In this document: positions 10,405 through 23,597 of the stretch, piece by piece
Layout: the number at the start of each line of letters is the position of its first letter
Numbering within the stretch: position 1 is the first letter of the stretch
Assembly (NCBI GenBank): GCA_028554755.1
Contig: JAPTOF010000010.1
Coordinates: 12,064,501-12,128,500, forward strand
Direction of reading: 5' to 3'
DNA from: Cordia subcordata
Lineage: Eukaryota; Streptophyta; Magnoliopsida; Boraginales; Cordiaceae
Length of the DNA: 64,000 nt
Made by a program: the position numbers and the translations under genes
The notes under the pieces: generated by a model
Databases searched by the model: none
Seen by the model: only the letters and a program-made list of their open reading frames with translations
What the model was told of the DNA's origin: nothing

Positions 10405-12733
10405 AACATTTTTGGAAGACTTCCATCTCATCTGTGTATATCATGACGCTTCCTGTCACCTTTTTATTATTTTTGTCTCCATTATATAATAATTAAAGTA
10501 TGTCTTATAATTTTCAAAAGATGACATATAAGCGAGTTCCATCGTATTTTTCACCCAACTATGGCGTATATGATCACAGGCACGTTGAATTGGTTGCAAA
10601 TGTAGATACAAATTCGGAGGAAATGGTTATAAATTTGGTCAAAATAACCACCATGCTATATATGGTTATATAGCACAGTGGTTGCAAAATAACCACTATG
10701 CTTGTACCCTTGCATTTTTGTAATAAGAGAATCGAGAAAATAATAGAAAAAGGGATAAGTATTTAAAAAAATACATAGGAGGTATAAGGTATGTTGTCTA
10801 GATAAGAGGGTAAGTAACTAACTTGATGAACTATAGGAATTATGTGCATTTTACCATTATGTATTCATCTGTAATATGACTTGGACAATCTGGGAAGATT
10901 TTAATTCTTTATCTGTTGCTTCCTTCAATAACAAAAAGTGATTATTTATTGATGGTCAAGATCAAATTACAAGCAAACGTCTAACAATTCAATTCAAGGA
11001 CTCTTATGGAATTTGAACCCAATACCTTATTCTTGGAGGAGGTAGTGTCATCCACTTAGCTATCTCCTCATCTCTACATGTAGACCTACTTGAAAATGAA
11101 ATGAAATCTTTATCACAACTTAATTTTCTATACAATAAATTGTTAAGTTCGCAAAGATAGGATAAGGTATTTGGTAGCACATGTTATCGACATAATAATC
11201 TTTACTATATCTTTTCGTCCAAGATACTCTTTTAGTGGGATCTAACATAATCATATAAAATTACTTTTTTTTAACCATTTAGTGCAAAGGTGTTTATCTT
11301 TACTATATACTAAATGGAAATGAACGGGTAAAATTGCCCAAAGTGCGAATTTGTGGCTTGCTTTATGCATTAAAGAATTTGCACATTACGTAATTATTCT
11401 TGCACATTATATTTTTTTGTCCAAGATACTGTTTTAGTGGGATCTAACATAATACATAAAGTTACTTTTCTAATCATTAAGTGTAGAGGTGTTTATCTTA
11501 CGTACATACTTAAAGGGGCTGGGGAAGGGTAATTATGTCCGAAAGAAACATTTGTAGCTTGCTTCACGCATTGGGATGCTAGTACCTCTTCTTATTGATT
11601 TTGTACTCCTTACTTTATATCCCCAAATACCCATTCTAGAGTTCAATTTGACAAGATCAGAATCTAATGTGCGGATCTATGATTTCTTAGAAGGGATAGT
11701 CTTTAAGCAAGTTGCATTAAATGTTATTCAGATATGAGTGCCTACTCCGAATTGGAAAATCGATCCCTATGACTTTTATGAACAACAATGTGACGCCCTT
11801 GGGACCCTTCGAAACAACTTAAAATCTCCTTTGGTAATAGTGTTAATATAAAAATTGATAAAAATAAGTGATGCTATATTTTATTCCTAATCAAAAGACT
11901 AGCAAGAATATTCAGTTTATGTTAATATTGTATAAAATTGATTGCCATGTATAAATGACTTAAATTTATACCAAATCAAAGAACAAATACATTTTGGTTA
12001 ATTGAATTAATTTTTATATCATTCTAACTGGTTAGAATAATTTTACCATACATATAAAATAAAATATGTACTTCATTCTAACTTTTTTTTTAAGGTTTTA
12101 AACAAACAAAAGAAAAATAAGTATTCTATTCCGTAAGTATTCTACCTTAGATGATCCTTAATTTCCAAATAATTCCATTATACCAAATGAGTTATTTGTT
12201 GTAAAATTTTAAGTGTTTAACGAAAAAAATTTAACTTATAATACTAAAGAACAACAAAATTTTATTTTTTATTCAATTTATGCAATTTCATTGAAATAAT
12301 ACATTTTTTTTAATATCTATTGCGTCCGTGCATTATCTTCTCATTTGATACCATTTTCGTCACTTATGTAACGTGTTTATTTTTTATTTTAATAAAAAGA
12401 TCATCTTTGTAGAGGTGTTTATAGATTTTTAATTTAAGAAAAGATAGATATAGTTTTTTAGTTTTAATTAAAAAGACAAGAAACTTGGTGGGGTGACACG
12501 TTGTTCCCGCCTTGTCATTTTAATATATAAAAAATAGATTGTCACTTCCAAAGTCCTTGATTGAACATTTGGCCTAACCAGACATGGTAGTCTAATCAAC
12601 TTTTATCATTCTTGTTGGTTATTGTTATGTCCCTTTATAACTTATTTTCTCTTTATGGCTCATTTTACATGTTGGAATACCCTCGACAGATGTAGTGCTT
12701 TTAATTCATGTTCTTTAGTTTAGTAGGATTGAA
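10405..12733. other. Gene-free spacer with repeated modules
   Basis: AT-rich spacer upstream of CYP79. The part from about 11027 on matches unit B from 33885. A module with 'gtccaagatac' and 'agtgggatctaacataat' landmarks occurs twice here (about 11200-11460) and again near 13700-14160, 34040-34720 and 36760-37440, so it is itself a dispersed repeat. Cut-off homology to the pseudogene unit shows that bases about 9876-11027 are missing there. No coding region is seen. Confidence 0.5.
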
Positions 12734-12966
12734 GGCCTGTTTGGATTGATTTTTATGAGAAAATACTTCTTTTGGGGAAAAAAATTTACATCACTACTAC
12801 AAAAAATATTTGGATTAGATTTTATAAAAATTAAAACTCTTAAAAAAAACTCACTTTCAACTTTTTTTTATAAGTTAGAGTTTTTAGTTTATCAAAAGAA
12901 ACTTTTCTCAAAATTTTTAAAAAAAGCTTTTTGTTTTTTTTTGAAAAAACCAATACAAATGAGCCT
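12734..12966. mobile_element. Old Tourist-like MITE, copy in unit A
   Basis: The left end GGCCTGTTTGGATTGATTTT and a right end of the form AAAACCAATACAAATGAGCC are imperfect inverted repeats of the Tourist type, with A/T-rich interior. Equivalent copies at about 21150-21376 and 35838-36065 sit in the same surrounding sequence, so this copy inserted before the segmental duplications. The target duplication is too eroded to state. Confidence 0.7.
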
Positions 12967-14180
12967 TAATTGGAATTAGAAAGCTCATTTCCATAAATTT
13001 GAAGTGGTCTTTTTAGGAAAAAGTTAAATTGTTCCATATTCTGACCTAGAAATGAGTATTTCAACCTGAACTAGAAATCATACCAAAAATAAAGTAAAAG
13101 CAAGAAGATAACTCATTCCCCATATCTATCCTCTCACAAATTCTATATGGTTATTAAAAATTTAAAGAAATTGAGGAAATAAAAAATTTAAAGAACTTGA
13201 AAGTTAAAGAAAAAATTAAATAGTTAAAAGTTAAAAATAAACAATTAAAAATTGAAAAATTGAAAAATTGAAACATTTAAATCACATCCGTAACTTTCGT
13301 CTTAACTCTTTTCTAGACAGAAAACATGTGTAATCTTACTAGATGGTTAGTTTTTCCCTCCTAATTATATTAAAAAGTAAATAAATTAAAATATGATGTT
13401 AAAATAAAAATGAGAGAATAAATATTGTTATGTTTTATCGCTAATCGAAAGACTAACAAAAGTATTCTAATTTATGTTAATATTGTGAAAATTAATGATC
13501 AAATTCGATTTGAATATTTAGCTTTTTTATCTTTTATGAATTGTTTAGCGATATAATATTGTTTGATTAAACTATGACTAATTATGTTACACAGTATTTA
13601 AAAATTTATGACATAATATTTGATATATTTCTTTTAAGTTGCATAAACAAATAATTGTCATGCATAAAATTAAATTTATACAAAATCAAAGAATTAGGGA
13701 ATTTTTATAAATGGGAATGAAGGAGTAAAATTGTTCAAGTGCAAATTTTAGCTTGCTTTATACATTAATAACTCGTACATTGTGTAATTGTTTTTGTACA
13801 TTATATTTTTGGTCCAAGATACCCTTAGTGGGATCTAACATAATCATATAAAATTACTTTTTTAACCATCAAATGCAAAGGTGTTTATCTCGAGTATATA
13901 CTAAAAGGGAACGGGGGAGGGTAATTATGTCCAAAAAAAATATTTGTACCTTCTCATGCAGTACGATGATTGTACCTCTTATTGTTGATTTTGTACTTCT
14001 TACTTTATATCCGTAAATACCCATTCTCGAGTGCAATTTGACAAGATCGAAACCTAATGCGAGGAATTTATTTTCATGACCCTTGCTTTAGGATCTACAA
14101 TTTTTTAGAAGGGTTAATATGGTCTTTAAGCAAGTTACATTAAATGTTATTCCGATATGTGAGTGTGTATGTGTGTGTTA
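12967..14180. other. AT-rich spacer of unit A
   Basis: Contains a low-complexity run built on AAATTTAAAGAACTTGAAA-like words (13150-13280) and a further copy of the dispersed module (13700-14160). Matches 36070-37450 in unit B and in part 21380-21990. No gene seen. Confidence 0.5.
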
Positions 14181-14747
14181 GGGAATTTATATTGTGCACC
14201 TGTAAGTGTACAGTGCAACGTGCACCTATGGCTATAAATTTATTGAACAAACAATTTATTAATACTGAACAAAGATGATCTGTGAATTTTATTGAACAAA
14301 CAACTTATGAATACTGAACAAATAGTTTTTTTATTATGAACAAACATTTGTGGTTGTTTTTATATATAGATGTTCATTAATTTTACACTTGTTAATAGAT
14401 ATTGTGATGATCTATGGATTTTACTGGACAAATAACATATGAATACTGAACAAATAGTCTTAACAGATATTGTGATGATTTATGAATTTTACTGGACAAA
14501 CAGCTTATGAATAATGAATAAATAGTCTTTTTATTCTGAACAAAAATCTATAATTGTTTTCATATAAAGATATTTTTGTGAATTTTACTAGACAAACAGT
14601 TTATGAATATTGAACAAAAAAAATCTATGACTGTTTTCATGTATAGATGTTTCTATATATTTTACTGAACATAAGGCTTACAAATACTGAATAAATAGTC
14701 GGGTACGCCACACTCTGTGCTCTTGTAGATGCATGATATAACTTGTA
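14181..14747. mobile_element. 567-bp non-autonomous insertion with internal tandem repeats
   Basis: Present in unit A, absent in unit B, where the flanks join near 37450. The flanks share GTGTGTGTTA (14171-14180 and 14748-14757), but this lies in a GT run so the true duplication may be 8-10 bp. The ends are imperfect inverted repeats: TATATTGTGCACCTGTAAG on the left against TATATCATGCATCTACAAG when the right is reverse-complemented. The interior holds about four loose copies of a segment with TTTTACTGGACAAACA and TTATGAATACTGAACAAATAG words. End structure links it to the 6194-7906 insertion. Non-coding. Confidence 0.7.
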
Positions 14748-14757
14748 GTGTGTGTTA

Positions 14758-15870
14758 TCACCAATTTATTAGTTGGTGTGTCCAAACAAGAGTAAGAATA
14801 TTGGATGATTAATTTTGCTCTCTCAATTATGTTAAGAAGTAAATTGAAATATAGTGTTGATATATAAAATGATACAATAAGTGATGCTATATTTTATTCT
14901 AATCAAAAGATTAGCAACATTATTTTAATTTATGTTAATATTGTATAAAATTAATTGTCATGTATAAACGACTATACCAAATAAAAGAACAAATACATTT
15001 TGGTTAGTTAAATCGATTTTTGTCTTGTTCTAGCCGGGTAGAATAATTTTACCATACGTATGAATTAAAATAAGTATTCCGTTCTAACTTTTTGGTGGTT
15101 TTAAACAAACAGAACAAAAATAAGTAGTACTCGGTAAGTATTCTACCTTAGATGATCATTTATTTCCAAATCATTTTATCATATCATATGAATCACTAGT
15201 TCTAAAAGTGTTTAGTGATAAAAATTTAACTTGTAATAATAAACAACAACAAAGTTTTGTTTTTTATACAATTACATTAAAATAATACTTTTTAAATATC
15301 TATCGCTTCCCGTGCGTTATTTTCTCTGGCAATATAAATAGATGTTGACAACTTAATATAGCAAAAGTGCATATGCTTTTCTCATCAAAGAATAGAAATT
15401 TGATTATGAAAACAATGATGTATTGCATGGACAGATTACCTACCTAAGGACCCCAGCTGAGATTATATGCGAGAACTATCCGGAGGTCCTTCCACATATT
15501 CTTTTCTTTTTCGGTTTTTTTTTTATTAAACCTTCATATAATTCGAAGCCAGAATCTCACTCTTGTGGAAAATAATCTCAACCATTTCTTCTATATATGT
15601 ACATTTCTTTGTTTATTTATTTATATATTTATTATTTCATATGATAACTAATTTATTTAATATAAAATCTCTTTTGTGTTTATATAAAAACATTTAAAAA
15701 TATATAAGTGAAAAAAGAAAGCTGATTATATATAATAAAGCTCTTGTAACAAATTTTCACTCAATCAGCAAGGGCTATCTTACCTGACCACTTTGTCCCG
15801 CTTCAAAGTAAATTTGGTAATTTGGAACCTTTTCTGGCTTAGTTCAACTTCTCTTTAGGTATGATACTTG
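14758..15870. other. Right end of unit A, no gene
   Basis: AT-rich spacer matching 37450-38602 of unit B. Homology stops near 15870 in the segment around 'ttctctttaggtatgatac'. No gene or RNA seen. Confidence 0.5.
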
Positions 15871-16958
15871 CTCCAAACTTTGCTCTACAACAGTTGTGGA
15901 TGGTCTAAAGTTAACCTCCTATGTATATAAATAGAGGTAATACTAGTGCTTTCACATCCCGTGCTTTACACGGGCTTATTTAGATTGTGTGTGAATTTTA
16001 GCTTTTTAAATATTTATAGATATGATTTTTTATTGGTTTTAGGTTTCTTTGTGTGTTTTTTAATTATTTCTAAATATTTATAAAAATTAATTCTAGTGTC
16101 TTTTTATTCTTATTCTTATTCTTGTTTTGGACTTATTACTTTAAACTCATTACAAAGAAATATATAGGTGCATAAATGTAATTAAACACTATAATATATA
16201 GATTTATAATAATGTAATAATATTAAAAATAGAATTTATGATGACTTGACAAATAGATAAGTGCTGATTGTCACCCTTCTTTGAGCTCTTTTGGATTTAA
16301 CTTTTTTATAGATGTGATTTTTTAAAATTATTTTTAGGTTTTCATGTATTTTTTATTATTTTTAAATATCCATAAAAATTAATTCTAGGACTTTTTTATT
16401 CTTATTTTTATTTTTTAATTATGATATGATGAATAAATTAATTAAATTAATGAGTTTTTTTAGACTTTATTACTTTAAACTCATTAAAAAGAAATATATA
16501 GATGGTGCATAAATATAATTAAATATCTTGTAACTCCATTACAATGATGATATTAGGAAGTAGTGCATAAATGTAATTAAACACTATAATATATAGATTT
16601 ATAATAATGTAATAATAATATTAAAAATAAAATTTATGATGACTTGGCAAATAGATAGGTGCTGATGTCGCACCCTTCTTTGAGCTCCTTTGGGTTTAAC
16701 TTTTATATATACTAGAGCACTTTATCCGTGCTCCGTATGGATTTTTTTTTTATTAAAAATGTTAAATTAAGTTTAGTTTATCTACTTTTAATAACATATA
16801 AAGAATTTAGTCATGAATATTTTGTGTTTTGCATGGATTTTTTTTAAATAATAAAAGTTAAATTTACTAAGGTTTAACTTTCAAATTCACAAATGAAAAA
16901 TACATTAAAGCTTTTGAACATTAATCTATTAGTAACTAAGTTTTCAAATTAAAACTAA

Positions 16959-16994
<36 letters not shown>

Positions 16995-17467
16995 ATAAAT
17001 GGTAATAAATGAACCTTTTGAAGTTCACAAATGAAATATATTTTAAGCATTTAATTGATTGATTATTTTAATTTCCAATTAATAATTTTTTACATCTACA
17101 AAAATAAAAATAATAAAAATAAATTAAATAATAAATAATAATTTATTATATAAGCTAATAAAAAAATATTTATTGCCATATAAACATTGATATAACACTC
17201 TTATAATGCTCAAAAAAAGTATTTTTTAATGGTAAACATTAAATTTACTTGGATTTCACAAATGAATATTATTTAAGAATTAATTTATTAAAAAATTAAA
17301 TTTCTAATGCTAAATATATATATATATATATAATAGATAAAAAATAAATCTTTTAGAATTCGCAATTGAATTTTCTCTTAAGCATTAATTGATTGATCAT
17401 TTAATATTTCAATTAAAGCTAATAATGTATATTCATAAAGATAAGAAATAATAAAAAGTAAAATAAT
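15871..17467. repeat. AT-rich region with repeated ~160-240 bp blocks and (AT)n tracts
   Basis: A block with 'tttatgatgacttggcaaatag' and 'ctttgagctcctttgggtttaac' landmarks occurs at about 16140-16310, 16460-16700 and again at 19345-19590, all in the same orientation. Microsatellites (AT)n lie at 16961-16992 and 17314-17332. A longer AT-rich segment at 17100-17215 resembles the sequence split by the solo LTR at 17425-17467 plus 19239-19312, suggesting a local tandem repeat. No coding region is supported. Confidence 0.6.
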
Positions 17468-19238
17468 TGTTGCCCAATGAATGAATCCAAGGGGGGTGAA
17501 TTGGATTATTGGCATGATTAAGCACTCTTAACAATTATTTCAAGCAAGAGCACATGCAAAATTCAAGGTAAATACTCGAAATATATAGAGAATAGGGTTA
17601 AGAGTATTAAACGCAGCGATTTAGAGTGGTTCAAACTCTCGAGAGCCTAGTCCACTACCTAAGGTCTTCCCTTAGGGTTTCGGAAACTTCACTAGTGAAA
17701 TAACTTCTTGCTTAGTACGTTGTTGAAGTGTAGAATAATGATCACAACCCTTGCTTCACCATAAGAACCACAAATATTACCCTAATACTTGAGGATTTCA
17801 ACCCTTCATTCTTGAGAGATATTTCTCACAACTATGTTACCCAAGAGGAAAGAAACTCACACCCAATGTGATTATAGAGAGTTTAGAATAAAAGAACTTC
17901 TTTTCAGCAATTGTACAAAAGTATTTAAACCTTCCTATGTTGCTCAAGTAGATGAGCAATTTATGAGCTTAAAAACTTGATCAATGAATGCCAATAATAT
18001 GCAATCAATGAAGATAGTAATAAATGAAGCAAGATTGCAGAAAAGAGAATATATTGAATGCTAAAGAGCTTGTAAATATGTTTTGATCAAGTTGTATCTA
18101 AGTTGGGAGGAAGTGAATGTATATATAAACCCAAAAAGTAAATCTCTCAACGACCAAATTTTAAAAACAACTCAGAAGGGCTACTGAAATACTCTATCGA
18201 TCGACCCCGTGGGTGTGTCGGTAGTTCTAGAAGGCACAAAGCCTTACCGGAACACTCTACCAGTTGACCGGTAGGCTCTTCCGGTGAAGCAACATTGCTT
18301 TCTGTTTTTACCGGAGCACAGAGCCAGTCAACCGCCTGTGTAGGCTGGTAGTTGCAAAAAAAAAAAAAGCTAAAAAAGTTGTTTTAACGTTTTACCAAAA
18401 AGCTACTACACATCAAATTAACAGTAGAAGCGGTTTTCTACAAATTTTGAAAGCCCAAGACAACCACTATTCATATAAGATCAAGTCAATAGTAAATGTT
18501 AACACCAACTTATCTTCCAAACATTAAATGCAAGATTAAATCAAGAATTTCAGATTTTATGCATGAAAGAAGGCTTTTATATGTAATAGCTTTATTTAAT
18601 GGGTAATAGTCTTATACAAAAATGATTATTTACCTATAATACAAACTCTATACTCAAAATAGTGCACTTTTGCTGCAAAGCTATGCTAATATATACAGAT
18701 ATACATACATATAAGCACATATATCTATCAAGGTATCAAATACCGATGTAATAGAAAGTACTATAGTGCATGCTGCTCCATAATGCAAAAATATGGACTT
18801 CAAAGCTAAATTTTCTACAAGAAAAGTTGTTTTGAATGCAAATGAAAGCATGTGCACTTATAATACTAAGTATAAGAGAATAGAAAGAATATATAAATAT
18901 ATATTAATGAGAAAAGATGATCAAGTATAAGAGAACAAGACTTATGAACAAAATGCATGAAGAGTGCATACAATGTACGAAGTTTTTGAGCTGATAGTCA
19001 TTTGTTTATCTACTAAGATCAACTTAACATAAGACTAAAGGAAGAAAAGAATTAAAGTTATACAAATTATGTAAGCTTCATGACCCATGCTCCATAACCA
19101 AGTTCTATCTCTTTTCTTTGCTCCAATAATGCTACTGTGTAAGATATTCAACGTACTACAAGTAGTAGCAATTAGGTAACAAAACACAATTATAGCATCA
19201 ATATATAATTAACATATATTAAACCAATATATTCAACA
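17468..19238 (-). mobile_element. Solo LTR (same copia-like family), 5-bp TSD ATAAT
   Basis: This is the reverse-orientation relative of the solo LTR at 1553-3303, alignable along its full length. Its ends are TGTTGCCCAATG on the left and ATTCAACA on the right, flanked by perfect 5-bp repeats ATAAT (17463-17467 and 19239-19243). No internal region or second LTR is present. It inserted into an AT-rich local repeat and separates the repeated blocks at 16.1-16.7 kb from that at 19.35-19.6 kb. Confidence 0.92.
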
Positions 19239-19310
19239 ATAATAAATAATAAAATAACCATGTCATGTAAACGCTGACATGTCACTCTCACAATGCTTAA
19301 AAAGGTTTAA

Positions 19311-19345
<35 letters not shown>

Positions 19346-20689
19346 GAGTTTTTTTGGACTTTATTACTTTAAACTCATTAAAAAGAAATATATAGGTAAT
19401 GCATAAATATAATTAAATGTCTTATAACTCCATTGCAATGATGAGGAAGTGGTGCATAAATATAATTAAACACTATAATTTATAGATTTATAATAATGTA
19501 GTAATATTAAAAATAGAATTTATGATGACTTGGCAAATAAATGGATACTAATGTAGCAACTTTCTTTGAGCTCCTTTGGGTTTAACTTTTGTATATAGAT
19601 ATATAGATTTGTGCGAGACAACGGGCGTTACATTTTTTATTCTATATTTTATGTGATTAATAATTATATGGTTAAAGGTCAATTATTTTTATTAAAAAAT
19701 TATTGATAATAATTTATTAAAGATAATTAATTTCAATTAAAACATTCTTCAAATTTAGATTTTTGCTCTTTAATGTTAGCTCTCGTCTAACTATATTACA
19801 ATAAGCTTAGTCATTTTTATAATTGACAATAAAATAAAAAAGAGCTTAGTCATTTTTATAATTGACAAAAAAATATAAAAAAAAATTTTGAAGAAACATC
19901 TAACAAGATACCACGTCCAATAAATATAAATTCATATGTTATAACAAACACAAAAAAATTAATAAATAAAATATAAAAAATTTAAAGAGGCAATCGATAT
20001 TAATACAAAATGAAAAGTTACAATGTTTAAGGGGGTGCCACATGTTACCCCGATATACCATTATAACCTTACCCAACAATCATACAGCAAAAACTAAACA
20101 GAATAAAAGATAATATACATTGAACAAGTAATTCTATATAATGTAAGAAAAATTATAATATCTGAGAGTGTTATTCCACCTTTTTTAGTCAAAAAAATCG
20201 ATATCGGTTGCTAAGAAAAAATAAAATAAAAAATAAACAAAAGAAATTGAAGCACATATGACAGTATAAGAAACAAAATTATAATTTTTTGTCAAAAATT
20301 ATAATTTATACCAAAAAGGAAACAAAATAAATTTTTTAAAAATAATTAAAATTTATATAGCAAAAAAAGCATAAGAATGATAGACATCTTACTAAAAAAA
20401 ATGAAAAATAACTTGTGGAGTGCCATTTGGCAGCTCACTCTCCCATTTTACTGTATAAATAGAACTTTTATTTTTATTTTATATTTTGTGTGATTTATTA
20501 AAGGTATATTACTGAGATTTTTTTAAAAATTAAATTGGTAATAGAACAATTACTTGCGAAAATCATTCAAAAGAAAAGACATAATAATTTAAGTAAAATA
20601 TCATTAAGAATCAATCAATTTCAATGAAAAAGAACACATCAATTTACTGCACGTATATTTCTTTTAATTTAAATGTATTTGAAATTTAG
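19239..20689. other. AT-rich spacer, (AT)n at 19313-19341
   Basis: Contains one more copy of the 16.1-16.7 kb block (19345-19590), an (AT)n microsatellite, and a short direct repeat 'aagcttagtcatttttataattgacaa' style at about 19803 and 19843. Nothing coding. Confidence 0.5.
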
Positions 20690-22440
20690 AAATAAAAAAG
20701 TTAAAATCTTTATTTGGTGAAAATACGTCAGTTGACCAAATTAACAACCTCATATGATATCATTTCTTCAATTATGTCAATGTGTTTGTTTTTTATTTAA
20801 TAAACAGATCACCTTTTTTAAAGGTAATTATAGATTTTTAACTTAAAAAATAGATAGATATAGATTTTTAATTTTAATTAAAACACAAAAAAAATTGGTG
20901 TGGTGATACATGGCTCCCTACCTTGTCATTTTAATATATTGATAAATTGTGACTTCCAAAATTCTAGATTGAACAGCTAGCCTTACCAGATATCGTAGTT
21001 TAATCAAATTTTATTTTTCTTGTTGGTTATTACTATGTCCCTTTATAACTTATTTTCTCTTTATGGCTCATTTTACATTTTGGAATACCCTTGAAAGATA
21101 TAGTTATTTTAGCTTTTAATTCATTTTTTTTAGTTTGTCAGGATTAAAGGCTGTGTGGGTTGGTTTTTATGGGAAAATACTTTTTTTTTTGGGAAAAAAA
21201 TGCATCACCCTTTCAAAACATATTTGGATTAGATTTTATAAAAATTAAAACTCTTTAAAAAAAACTCAATTTCAATTTTTTCTATAACTCAGAGTTTTTA
21301 GTTTATCAAAAAACATTTTTCTCAAAATTTTTGGAAAAAATTTTTCTAAGAAAAGTCAATATAAACGAGCCCCAAGAGAAATTAGAAAGCTCATTCCCGT
21401 AGATTTGAAATAGTCTTTTCAGGAAAAAGTTAAAACATTCCTTATTCCCATCCAAAAAATAATTCAACTTGGAGTATAAATCATACCCAAAAAAAAAAGT
21501 GTAATAGCCATAAGATAACTCATCTCCCATATCTATCCTCTCGCAAACTCTCTATCGTTATTAGAAATTTAAAGAAATTTAGGAAATAAAAAATTTAAAG
21601 AACTTGAAACTAAAAAATTAAATAGTTAAAAGTTAAAAATAAAAAATAAAAAATTGAAAAATTAAAACATTTAAAGCACATGTGTAACTTTCGTTTTGAC
21701 CCTTTTCTATATAGAAAACATGTGTAATCTTATTGGATGGTTAGTTTTTCATGCTGAATTATGTTAAAAAAGTAAATAAATTAAAATATGATTTTAAAAT
21801 AAAAAATGAGAGAATAAATATTGTGATGTTTTATTGTTGATCGAAAGACTAACAAGAGTATTCTAAATTATGTTAATATTGTGAAAATTAATGATCAAAT
21901 CTCATTGACATTTAGCTTTTCATATTTTTTGAATTGTTTAGCAATATATTAATACTGTTTCACTAGACAATGACTATTTATGTTACACATCATTTAAAAA
22001 TTTATAATATAATGTTGGATATACTTCTTTTAAGTTGCACAAAAAATTAATTTTCATGCATAAACTTAAATTTATACAAAATCAAAGAATTAAGGTATTT
22101 TGGCCAATTGAATTGATTATCAATCTATTCTTACGTATTAAAATAATTTTACCAAACATACGACATGAAATAGACATTCTATTTTATCTTTTTTTTTTGT
22201 TTTATGGTTTTGACCAACCAGAATAAGTATTATATAAGCATTCTACATTGAATGATTATTCTTTTTGAAGCGATTTAATCATACCAAACAACATGTCTTT
22301 TTTTTTTTTTTAATGGTATCTAGTTTAACTATACTTACCATTATGTGGAATTAGTGTGTCAATGATTAGCAAGAGTACGGTAAGATATCCACTTGCATAT
22401 GTTAGGTGACATATATTGATAATGATATAAATAGATGTTG
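20690..22440. repeat. Third, partial and diverged copy of part of units A/B
   Basis: Sequence from about 20750 to 21990 follows the same order as 12330-13640 of unit A and 35440-36730 of unit B, including the old MITE (about 21150-21376) and the AAATTTAAAGAAA-rich run. It then continues into a segment related to 11990-12180/14995-15180 and ends near 22440, where 'atagatgttgacaactta' matches 15340 and 38050. It lacks CYP79 sequence. The frames at 21306-21530 and 22035-22226 are chance ORFs. Confidence 0.7.
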
Positions 22441-22448
22441 ACAACTTA

Positions 22449-22981
22449 GAGGGTGTTTCGTTGGCTTTAACCTGATCAAACCTATTTAAAGTTATATTTA
22501 AGCTAGAAGATGTGCTTGTTTCAATAAAAAGGTATTTTTTTAAGTGACTTTAAATAAAAAATAAAAGGTTCTCCACTCCCAACTTTTATTTTTTTATGAC
22601 TTTAAGTACTTTGAAAAAAGGTAAAAAAACAAATTTGACCAAATTACTACAATTTATTCTTACCTTTTATCTTTATTACTTAACTATCTTTACTCTTTTA
22701 TCTTATACTTACATTTTTATCTTTATTATTATTATTATATTTTATTTGATTATATACACACAGACACACATATACATATATTGTCTTAACTAACATTCTA
22801 CTTTAATGTCTTTAATAGTTATTTTAACAATATAAGTTATTTTTAACCCACTTTAACCAAATATATAAATACTTATTTTTGTAACTACAACTTATATTCA
22901 AACACGTAACTGCTTAAAGTCGAAAATTTAAAAAAAAAAGTCGGTTAAAGTAAAAAATATTTTAAGTAGTTTTTGAGCCCA
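22449..22981. mobile_element. MITE-like element, family 2 (TTGGCTTTAA ends)
   Basis: The left end GAGGGTGTTTCGTTGGCTTT matches, inverted, the right end of a related block at 50258-50704 (AAGCCAATCCAAGCACCCTC). The interior shares 'aactgatcaaacctatttaaag' style sequence with that block. The right end here is eroded and ends near GAGCCC. No coding potential. Confidence 0.5.
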
Positions 22982-23303
22982 TGACATGTCGTCTCATTGT
23001 ATAGAGTTTATAATAATTTAAATTCAATATTCTTGTTAGTACAAATTTAATGATTAAGTTCAATGTGTTGACAAATTAGTAATATGGTTCGCACCAGTGT
23101 AAGAGTAGGAGTAGTTCAAGTAATTGAGATTATTTCACTAAAAGTGAGGTCCTAAGTTTAAATTTCATTAAGGGGAGGGGAGTTGGGTTGGGGATGGAGT
23201 GAAAGGTAAAAAGAAAAGGTTCGAATCAATGGTTGCATGATGTGACAAATCAATTAATAGACATGTAACAAGAAATTTATCAAGTTGTCAATCATCTTTT
23301 AGC
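22982..23303. other. Spacer, nothing recognised
   Basis: Mixed AT-rich sequence with a short 'caagtaattgagattatttcac' stretch that is common in plant repeats; no structure that I can define. Confidence 0.35.
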
Positions 23304-23383
23304 GAAGAGAAAGCAAGAAATTACTCTTTTGGAGTTTGTGATACTTGCCAATATCAAAAACATGATAAGACTCTCAATAATGT

Positions 23384-23423
<40 letters not shown>

Positions 23424-23566
23424 GGAAGAGAAAGCAAGAAATTACTCTTTTGGAGTTTGTGATACTTGCCAATATCAAAACATGATAAGACTCTCAATAA
23501 TGTTGCATAATAATGTTACGTTGTGTAAGGCCAAAATAGTTTTTTTGTGACTCTCAATAATGTTGC

Positions 23567-23591
<25 letters not shown>
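23304..23591. repeat. Direct repeats separated by (AT)n tracts
   Basis: An ~84-bp sequence (23304-23387) is repeated at 23425-23508 with only one or two differences, and its last ~20 bases (GACTCTCAATAATGTTGCAT) appear a third time at 23549-23568. Each of copies one and three runs into an (AT)n tract (23388-23421 and 23567-23591). This looks like slippage or recombination between AT tracts. Confidence 0.85.

Positions 23592-23597
<6 letters not shown>

Larger units (their letters stand above)
3990..15870. repeat. Segmental duplication, unit A (CYP79 unit)
   Basis: Sequence from about 3990 ('gtgaggtcagcttgaaattgaaa' region) to about 15870 ('ggcttagttcaacttctctt' region) recurs in the same order and orientation at about 24490-38602. 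Shared landmarks include the spacer at 4000-6180, the whole CYP79 gene, and the AT-rich modules at 11.0-15.8 kb. Unit A holds two insertions that unit B lacks (6194-7906 and 14181-14747). Unit B holds a gypsy-type element and two deletions that unit A lacks. Boundaries are by eye, good to perhaps 20-50 bases. Spacer divergence is visible throughout, so the duplication is not recent. Confidence 0.85.
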
